From CAYLLN01 sp036496265 (GTDB taxonomy: Bacteria; Planctomycetota; Planctomycetia; Pirellulales; Pirellulaceae): a DNA stretch of 64,000 nt. The stretch spans positions 6,971 through 70,970 of the forward strand of contig DASXLL010000162.1 of assembly GCA_036496265.1 (NCBI GenBank), written 5' to 3'. Below the pieces are notes generated by a model. The model did no database searches, had not been told where the DNA came from, and saw only the letters and a program-made list of their open reading frames with translations. The position numbers and the translations under genes were made by a program. This document shows, piece by piece, positions 58,385 to 64,000 of this stretch. The first letter of the stretch is position 1. Every line of letters begins with the position of its first letter.

Positions 58385-60469
58385 ATGTCACTCAACCCCG
58401 CACAGGAGGACGCGGTTCATACGCTCAAAGGGCCGATGCTGGTCCTGGCGGGCGCCGGCAGCGGCAAAACACGCGTCGTCACCTTCCGCATCGCCAACCT
58501 CATCAAGCACCGCACCAAGCCCGACCGCATCCTCGCTGTCACATTCACCAACAAAGCCGCCGCCGAAATGCAGGAGCGAATTGTCGGTCTGATGGGCAAG
58601 TTGAAAGATCGGCCACAGATCAGCACATTTCATGCTCACTGCGTCCGCGTGTTGCGGCGGCATGCGCGAAAGCTGGGCTATCCGGAGCGGTTTGCCATTT
58701 ATGACCGCGGCGATCAGGAAAGTCTCGCCCGCAGCGTCCTGCGTGAAGTGCGCGTTCCGAGCGAGTTGATGCGGCCGGGCGATCTGCTGTATCAAATCAG
58801 TCGCTGGAAGACGGCGACGATTCGGCCGCCGGAAGCGGCAAAAGTGGCTAACAGCGACAAAGAGCACCTGGCCGCGATGGCTTATCGCCGCTATCAGAAA
58901 TCGCTGCAGACAGCCGGTGCTGTCGATTTCGACGACTTGCTGCTGCTGACGGAAGAGCTGTTCGAAAATCACACCGACGCCCGCAATGCGGAAGCCGCAC
59001 TCTTCGATCATTTGCTTGTCGATGAGTATCAAGACACCAACGGTAGCCAATATCGCATCATCAAAGGTCTGGCGGCCGAGCATCGCAACCTGTGCGTTGT
59101 CGGCGACGACGATCAATCGATCTACGGCTGGCGCGGGGCGGAAGTGCAGCACATTTTGCGGTTCAATCGCGACTGGCCCGACGCGAAGGTAATCCGCCTG
59201 GAATTCAACTATCGCTCGACCTCGGCGATTTTGGAAATCGCCAACCGGCTGATTGCCTTCAACAAGGTGCGGCACGACAAAGTGCTGCGAGCGGCCCGCG
59301 CTGGCGGCGAACCTCCTCGGATTGTGCAATACAACAGCGAAACCGACGAAGCCCGCGAGACGGTCGCCGATATTCGCCGCCGGATCGAGACCGACCATCT
59401 TCAGCCGCGAGATTTTGCGATTCTGTTCCGTACGAACGAGCAGCCGCGGGCATTTGAAACGGAGTTGCGGAAGGCCAAAGTGCCGTATGTGATTTTAGGC
59501 AGCCAATCATTTTTCGATCGCAAAGAAGTCAAAGACATCCTGGCTTACCTTCGCACGATCGATTCACCGCGCGACGAAGTTTCGCTGCTTCGAATCATCA
59601 ACAATCCGCCCCGTGGCATCGGCCAAAAGACCGTCGAGGGCCTCCTCCAGCAAGCCGTCGCCGCCGGCACTCCGATTTGGGACATCCTCGTAGGGTGGGC
59701 TGTGCCCACCACCGCCTCCAATTCCGCCCCACCCAGCCCCATCGCCCGCTTCGCCTCCCTTATCCGCCGCTACCATACCGAACTTCACCCCCCTTCCCTC
59801 GTTCCCCGAACCCCGAGCCCCGAACCCCGAACCCCGAGCCCCGAGCCCCGCACCCCGAGCCCCCGACCCTGCTCGCTCGTTGATGTCGTCCGCCGGTTGA
59901 TCGCCGAAGTGGGCTACGAAGCCGAACTGAATCGCATTTATGCGGACCCCAACGAGCAACAGGCGCGGTGGGCGGCGGTGGAAGAAGTCGTCAATGCCCT
60001 TGGAGCTTACGAAAAAGGGGCCAAAAAGCCGACGCTCGGCGGTTTCATCGATGAAGTGGCGCTGGGGCAGCAGGATATGGGGGACGAGAAAGACAAGCAG
60101 CTCGCGAAAAACGCCGTCGCCCTCATGACGCTGCACTCCGCCAAGGGCCTCGAATTTCCGCACGTCTATATGGTTGGCCTGGAAGAAGGCATTTTGCCCC
60201 ATCATCGCAGTCTGAAAATCGACTCAGGCGACGCCGTCGAGGAAGAGCGCCGCCTTTGTTACGTCGGCGTCACCCGCGCCCAAGAACGGCTGACTCTTTC
60301 GCTCTCGCTCACGCGGCTAAAATGGGGCAAGCCGCGCGACACGATGCCCAGCCGCTTCCTCTACGAAATCATGGGCCAGGCCGAAAAAGCACATCCCGCA
60401 AAACCCCAGGGCGCGCCGCCGCGGCCTCAGCCTCCCAACAAGGTCCGGGCAAACGGTCGCCGCGGTTGA
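58385..60469 (+). CDS. pcrA: UvrD/PcrA-type DNA helicase
   Basis: A 694-residue SF1 helicase: LVLAGAGSGKTRVVTFRI (motif I), STFHAHCVRVLRRHARKLGY, LLVDEYQDTNGSQYRII (II), VVGDDDQSIYGWRGAEVQHI (III), RLEFNYRSTSAILEIANRL (IV) and TLHSAKGLEFPHVYMVGLEE (V), then VGVTRAQERLTLSLS (VI). It works in repair and replication-restart. Two inserts are repeat-encoded: about residues 435-450 (VGWAVPTTAS) and 468-497 (TPSPEPRTPSPEPRTPSPRP). Both are in the 2A-2B region. Confidence 0.95.
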   Translation: MSLNPAQEDAVHTLKGPMLVLAGAGSGKTRVVTFRIANLIKHRTKPDRILAVTFTNKAAAEMQERIVGLMGKLKDRPQISTFHAHCVRVLRRHARKLGYPERFAIYDRGDQESLARSVLREVRVPSELMRPGDLLYQISRWKTATIRPPEAAKVANSDKEHLAAMAYRRYQKSLQTAGAVDFDDLLLLTEELFENHTDARNAEAALFDHLLVDEYQDTNGSQYRIIKGLAAEHRNLCVVGDDDQSIYGWRGAEVQHILRFNRDWPDAKVIRLEFNYRSTSAILEIANRLIAFNKVRHDKVLRAARAGGEPPRIVQYNSETDEARETVADIRRRIETDHLQPRDFAILFRTNEQPRAFETELRKAKVPYVILGSQSFFDRKEVKDILAYLRTIDSPRDEVSLLRIINNPPRGIGQKTVEGLLQQAVAAGTPIWDILVGWAVPTTASNSAPPSPIARFASLIRRYHTELHPPSLVPRTPSPEPRTPSPEPRTPSPRPCSLVDVVRRLIAEVGYEAELNRIYADPNEQQARWAAVEEVVNALGAYEKGAKKPTLGGFIDEVALGQQDMGDEKDKQLAKNAVALMTLHSAKGLEFPHVYMVGLEEGILPHHRSLKIDSGDAVEEERRLCYVGVTRAQERLTLSLSLTRLKWGKPRDTMPSRFLYEIMGQAEKAHPAKPQGAPPRPQPPNKVRANGRRG
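59690..59710. repeat. REP-like repeat inside pcrA
   Basis: Begins GTAGGGTGGGCTGTGCCCAC, a perfect GGGTGGGC-type arm pair (GTGGGC/GCCCAC), followed by C. It is translated as VGWAVPT. Confidence 0.7.
59800..59870. repeat. Simple repeat CCCCGAACCCCGAGCC inside pcrA
   Basis: Units of CCGAACCCCGAGCC repeated five or six times with variation. Translated as TPSPEPRTPSPEPRTP. The GC content and periodicity differ from the helicase sequence on both sides. Confidence 0.7.
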
Positions 60470-60792
60470 TTCCCCTTCCGTTCCGCTTTTTTTCTGCGTC
60501 CGGCAAGCCAAATGCAGGGCGTGACGTAAGCTTCAACGCGCAGCGGCTGCCTCGGGCCCCAAACCGCTGCCGTTTTCTAGCAATTCGGGTAATGGGTCAG
60601 TTTGCAGCCCTCGTAGCCCTCACGCTCCGCGTGAGGAGCCCGGATCAACCAAGTTGACCCACTACCGCAATTCGCGATCATCGCTCCGGCCCTTGACCCC
60701 TCCGCCAGACGGCCATAGGCTAACTCGATTACCGGCAGATGGCCGCCTAGCCTCGCTACATTAACGGGTAACAGGCTAACGGCGGAGAGAAT
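60470..60792. other. 323-bp gap with a REP-like palindrome
   Basis: Between the helicase and tRNA-Thr. Contains a palindrome at 60613 and otherwise nothing recognised. The tRNA promoter must lie at its right end but was not identified. Confidence 0.45.
60613..60639. repeat. REP-like palindrome GTAGCCCTCACGCTCCGCGT
   Basis: Starts GTAG; arms CCTCACGC and GCGTGAGG around TCC. Similar in plan to the left unit at 13835 (GTAGTCCCCTCGCTCCGCG). Confidence 0.6.
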
Positions 60793-60865
60793 GCCAGCGT
60801 AGCTTCAATTGGTAGAGCACCGCATTCGTAATGCGGGGGTTGTGGGTTCGATTCCCACCGCTGGC
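60793..60865 (+). tRNA. tRNA-Thr (anticodon CGT)
   Basis: Cloverleaf: acceptor GCCAGCG pairs with CGCTGGC, D-arm GCTTCAATTGGTAGAGC, anticodon stem CCGCA/TGCGG around TTCGTAA, T-arm GTGGGTTCGATTCCCAC. The anticodon CGT reads ACG codons. The 3' CCA is not encoded. A reading frame on the opposite strand is an artefact. Confidence 0.97.
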
Positions 60866-61067
60866 CCTTTCTTGGATCGAAAGGGCCCGCCGCGAGCTAC
60901 TGCGCGGCATTTCCACGCTTCCGGCAGCCGTGTTTTGCTTGCGCAAACCGCGGCCACCCACGAACGGGCGCGGGATTTTTGAGCTTCAGGCGGCCGCGTT
61001 TGGTATGCATAAAATGCAGCCGCGCTGCTGGTTTGTCGTTTGGCATTTTGGACGGGAGATTTGACCA

Positions 61068-62387
61068 GTGACGGTTCCAGTTGATATCCGCGACATTGTC
61101 CTTTCCAATAATTCGTTTGGCCCGCGCGAGATCAGCCAGCTCATGGCCACGATTGCTGAAGACTATCAGCAATTCGGCCTCCTGCGCGATGCGGTGGCGG
61201 AGCTCGAGATCCGCGAGGACCGGACGCCCGCGGCTGCGGTCCGTTTGGGCGTGTGCCAATTCATTTTGGGCCGGTACCGCCAGTCGATCGAGACGCTGCG
61301 GAGCGCCGATGGTGGCGCGCTCGCTCATTTTTATATCGGCAAGAGTCAGTTTTCGCTCGGCCAATATGGCGAGGCGATCAAGTCATACGCGGCGGCCAAG
61401 ACGGCTGGTTATAACGGCGACGACTGCGCCTTGGCCACGTCGGAAGCGTATCGCTATAGCAAGGACCTGAAGAAGGCCCTCGAAGTTTTAGATAAGTTGT
61501 CTGGTGCGGTGGAGCAGACGGCCGAGTATTTGTATCAGCGCGGCTCGACGGTCGCGGCCCTGGGCGGCAGCCCGAGCGAAGTGGTCGCCTTGTTTGAGCG
61601 AGCGGTCGAATCCGACGGCAAGCACGCGGGTGCCTTGTTCGGTTTGGCGGTCGAAAACGATCGCCGTGGAAACGACGATACAGCGCTGAACCTTTATCAA
61701 CGAGCCGCCGCAACATTTCCGACGAACGTTGGCACGCTCGTGAACCTCGGCATCTTGTACGAAGACAAGCAGCAATTCGACCGCGCCCAGCTTTGCTATC
61801 AGCGCGTGCTCGATTCCTATCCCGATCATCCGCGGGCCCGGCTCTATGCCCGTGATGCTTCCGCTTCTGGCAATATTCTGTTTGACGAAGAGGCGCAGCG
61901 GCGGCAAGATCGCTTGGCGGCCGTGCTCAACATTCCTGTGACCGATTTTGAGCTGTCGGTTCGCAGTCGCAATTGCTTGCAGAAGATGGGTGTTCGCACG
62001 CTGGGCGATCTGACGCGCACGAGCGAAGCCGAGCTTCTCGCCAGCAAGAATTTTGGCGAGACGTCGCTGGTTGAAATCCGCGACATGCTGCATTCGAAGG
62101 GCCTGGAGCTAGGCCAATTCGCGACCGAAGTCAAACCGGTCGAGCCAACGGTCGATCTGGCTCTCATGTCGCCGGACGAGCAAGCCATGCTCGATCGGCC
62201 GATTTCGGATCTCAACCTTTCCGTTCGTGCCCGCAAGTGCATGGCGCGGCTCGGCTTGACGCTCATTGGCGAGCTGATCCGCAGAACGGGCGACGACTTG
62301 CTCGAATGCAAGAATTTTGGCGTCACCAGCCTCACCGAAGTCCGCGAAAAGCTAACAACGCTGGGCCTCAAGCTGCGTGGCGACTGA
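61068..62387 (+). CDS. TPR protein with two RNA polymerase alpha-CTD modules
   Basis: A 439-residue soluble protein started at GTG after a GGGAG. Residues of about 30-260 are TPR-like helices (LGVCQFILGRYRQSIETLRS, LGQYGEAIKSYAAAKT, ILYEDKQQFDRAQLCYQRVL). Then come two copies of the polymerase alpha C-terminal domain: FELSVRSRNCLQKMGVRTLG with KNFGETSLVEIRD, and LNLSVRARKCMARLGLTLIG with KNFGVTSLTEVRE. By comparison with E. coli alpha, the first keeps Arg265, Asn268, Gly296 and Ser299 equivalents; the second has Lys for Asn268. It may bind upstream DNA or regulators. Follows tRNA-Thr. Confidence 0.85.
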   Translation: MTVPVDIRDIVLSNNSFGPREISQLMATIAEDYQQFGLLRDAVAELEIREDRTPAAAVRLGVCQFILGRYRQSIETLRSADGGALAHFYIGKSQFSLGQYGEAIKSYAAAKTAGYNGDDCALATSEAYRYSKDLKKALEVLDKLSGAVEQTAEYLYQRGSTVAALGGSPSEVVALFERAVESDGKHAGALFGLAVENDRRGNDDTALNLYQRAAATFPTNVGTLVNLGILYEDKQQFDRAQLCYQRVLDSYPDHPRARLYARDASASGNILFDEEAQRRQDRLAAVLNIPVTDFELSVRSRNCLQKMGVRTLGDLTRTSEAELLASKNFGETSLVEIRDMLHSKGLELGQFATEVKPVEPTVDLALMSPDEQAMLDRPISDLNLSVRARKCMARLGLTLIGELIRRTGDDLLECKNFGVTSLTEVREKLTTLGLKLRGD

Positions 62388-62399
62388 CAAATCGAGTCG

Positions 62400-62478
62400 A
62401 ATGTCCAAGGTTGAAAGTCCAAAGTCGCCCGGACGGTGACCCTCTCTGACTTTGGACCTTAGACCTTGGACTTTGGAC
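62400..62478. repeat. TTTGGACTTTGGAC-type repeat before tgt
   Basis: Contains TGTCCAAGGTTGAAAGTCC and GACCTTGGACTTTGGAC, roughly inverted halves. The right end abuts the tgt ATG. Same type as 31015-31086, before xerC. Confidence 0.6.
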
Positions 62479-63594
62479 ATGCCTTCTGATTTTCGCTTCG
62501 ACCTCCACCACACCGACGCCTGCTGCTCCGCCCGCCGCAGCACCTTCCACACGCCCCACGGCCCCGTCGAGCTCCCCGCCTTCATGCCCGTGGGCACGCA
62601 GGCTGCCGTCAAAGGCTTAACGATCGACCAGGTCCGCGCCACCGGCGCGCAAATGATCCTGAGCAACACGTATCACCTCGCTTTGCGGCCAGGCGAAGAC
62701 GTGATTCGCGATCTGGGCGGCCTCCACAAAGTCATGGGCTGGACCGGCCCCATCCTCACCGATAGCGGCGGCTTCCAACTCTTCAGTCTCGCTCAGAACA
62801 CCAAAGTCACCGAACAAGCCGCCATTTTCCGATCGCACATCGACGGCTCGCTCCTAGAACTATCACCCGAGCGGGCCATCGCCATCCAAGAGGCCCTCGG
62901 CAGCGACGTGGCAATGGTCCTCGACCACGTCATCGCGCTCCCGGCTGAAGACAACGCCATCCGCGTCGCCTGCGACCGCACGCTCCGCTGGGCCCGCCGC
63001 TGCCAGGCGGCCGCCACCCGCCCCGATCAGGCCCAGTTCGCCATCATTCAAGGCGGCCTGAACCCCGAACTCCGCGTTTGGGGCGCCCGCCAATTGTCCG
63101 ATCTCGATTTTCCCGGCTACGCCATCGGCGGCCTCAGCGTCGGCGAATCGCCCGCCGAAATGTACAAAATCCTCGACGTCACCTGCCCCGCCATGCCCGT
63201 TGACAAGCCCCGCTACCTCATGGGCGTCGGCACGCCGCAGGATTTATTGAACGCGATTTCGCGCGGCGTCGATCTCTTCGACTGCGTCATGCCCACCCGC
63301 AACGGCCGCAACGCCCTCGCCTTCACCGACGCCGGCCCCCTCCGCCTCCGCAACAAAATCCACGAGCGCGACGACCGCCCCCTCGAAGAAAACTGCCCCT
63401 GCCTCGCCTGCCGCCACAGCCGCGGCTATCTCCGCCACCTCTTCCTCGCCGACGAAATGCTCGGCCCCATCCTCCTCTCCCACCACAACCTCACCTACTA
63501 CCAACGCCTCCTCGCCTCCGCCCGCCAAGCCATTGAGGAAGATCGTTTTGTCCCCTTTGTTGATTCTCACTTGGCTCGCTGGGCAAGGGAGTAA
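62479..63594 (+). CDS. tgt: tRNA-guanine transglycosylase
   Basis: A 371-residue enzyme that swaps guanine-34 for preQ1 in queuosine synthesis. The catalytic Asp and binding motifs are visible: ILTDSGGFQLFSL, AIIQGGLNPELR, AIGGLSVGES, VDLFDCVMPTRNGRN (nucleophilic Asp) and the Zn site CPCLACRHS with a late His. Start ATG directly after a repeat block. Convergent with the membrane protein at the right end. Confidence 0.96.
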   Translation: MPSDFRFDLHHTDACCSARRSTFHTPHGPVELPAFMPVGTQAAVKGLTIDQVRATGAQMILSNTYHLALRPGEDVIRDLGGLHKVMGWTGPILTDSGGFQLFSLAQNTKVTEQAAIFRSHIDGSLLELSPERAIAIQEALGSDVAMVLDHVIALPAEDNAIRVACDRTLRWARRCQAAATRPDQAQFAIIQGGLNPELRVWGARQLSDLDFPGYAIGGLSVGESPAEMYKILDVTCPAMPVDKPRYLMGVGTPQDLLNAISRGVDLFDCVMPTRNGRNALAFTDAGPLRLRNKIHERDDRPLEENCPCLACRHSRGYLRHLFLADEMLGPILLSHHNLTYYQRLLASARQAIEEDRFVPFVDSHLARWARE

Positions 63595-63613
63595 CCCGTA
63601 TCGCAGGAGTCAT

Positions 63614-64000
63614 TTAATACGGCACGCTTGAGATCGCGAACGCGAATGCTGCGCAGACAACGATCGGAATCACGAGCCCAATGGTAACGGCCGAGATAAT
63701 CCAGGTAGCGAAAAACCCATCCGGCCTGACAAGCCAGATGCGATCCGCGTCGCGCTCACCGTGCCATCGCCGCCATAGGTAGCGGCCAAGCACAATCACC
63801 ACTGCCAGGCCGATCATTTGCTCGCTTCGACCTACGGCATATTCCTGGCAGCAGCGATAAATCGCCTGGAATAGCAGTGACGGCTCCAGCAGCCAATCGA
63901 TCTGCGGTGGAAACTGGGCCACCACAAGTTGCCCGATTTCCAGGCCCATTTCCAGAAGAACGGCCAAGATGCACACGAGAACGACCAACGCCGATTCGTG
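63614..64000 (-). CDS. Membrane protein, 5' end beyond the window
   Basis: At least 128 residues: the frame stays open to the right edge, so the start lies outside. Three hydrophobic segments (VVLVCILAVLLEMGLEIGQL, MIGLAVVIVLGRYLW, WIISAVTIGLVIPIVVCAAF). No motif or family was recognised. Ends 19 bp from the tgt stop (convergent). Confidence 0.55.
   Translation of the reverse strand, partial: HESALVVLVCILAVLLEMGLEIGQLVVAQFPPQIDWLLEPSLLFQAIYRCCQEYAVGRSEQMIGLAVVIVLGRYLWRRWHGERDADRIWLVRPDGFFATWIISAVTIGLVIPIVVCAAFAFAISSVPY

Noticed and set aside
60776..60961. Reading frame opposite tRNA-Thr giving an RTHNPRITNAVLYQLKL-type protein
   Set aside because: It is the known artefact of translating the antisense of a tRNA gene.

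Overview
The window reads as a chromosomal segment of a planctomycete, most likely in or near the order Pirellulales. This rests on the family repertoire: two DUF1501 proteins, a DUF1549/DUF1553 protein, DUF1559 proteins (one with a pseudopilin N-terminus and an H-x9-DG C-terminus), a PVC-type cytochrome with an N-terminal propeller, PQQ-like propeller proteins, a small membrane protein starting with the NPYESP motif, many short lipoproteins, and two enzymes of tetrahydromethanopterin-linked C1 metabolism (fae and an mtdA/mtdB-type dehydrogenase). Base composition is GC-rich throughout except in a few intergenic blocks. No phage, plasmid, CRISPR or recognisable transposase gene was seen.

Layout. 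1-5.5 kb: end of an RNase E/G gene, a DUF6932 nucleotidyltransferase with a small coupled partner, an isolated nuoI, DUF2203, and the C1 genes with a pseudopilin and lipoprotein between them. 5.7-16 kb: exported proteins, including tandem transglutaminase-fold paralogues of which one has lost the catalytic Cys and His, an alpha/beta hydrolase, a fumarylacetoacetase-family protein and a DUF1501 protein. 16-23 kb: nadA, an Ala/Pro-rich repeat protein and two divergent PQQ-like propellers. 23-31 kb: a PVC cytochrome, a low-GC gap with a possible plus-strand small RNA, a POTRA protein with no apparent barrel and a lipoprotein. 31-37 kb: a Xer recombinase, asnB, glgC, a truncated nucleotidyltransferase pair and pgpA. 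37-41 kb: a second DUF1501/DUF1549 set and a 0.9 kb gap. 41-45 kb: a lipid kinase, kdsA and a TPR lipoprotein. 45-52 kb: a compact minus-strand iron-sulfur operon running sufR - nuoB - sufC - sufB - sufD - unknown - relE - Rieske/DUF59. 52-64 kb: an APC permease, a broken DUF433/DUF5615 pair, dusB, a phosphatase, an M24 peptidase, a ParE-type toxin pair, a UvrD/PcrA helicase, tRNA-Thr(CGT), a TPR protein with two RNA polymerase alpha-CTD modules, tgt and a membrane protein cut by the window end.

The strongest cross-cutting signal is a dense population of short palindromic repeats of REP/BIME type. Many begin with GTAG or GTGG and occur as inverted pairs. Copies show compensatory base changes in their stems. 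They lie not only between genes but also inside reading frames (xerC, the helicase, sufD, a hydrolase, the PVC cytochrome, the sufR tail) and at gene boundaries, where they supply stop codons (mtdB, DUF1549, pgpA) or abut start codons. A 264-bp element with 36-bp imperfect terminal inverted repeats has truncated a toxin gene and supplies the dusB stop codon. No RAYT-type transposase that might mobilise these repeats is present here.
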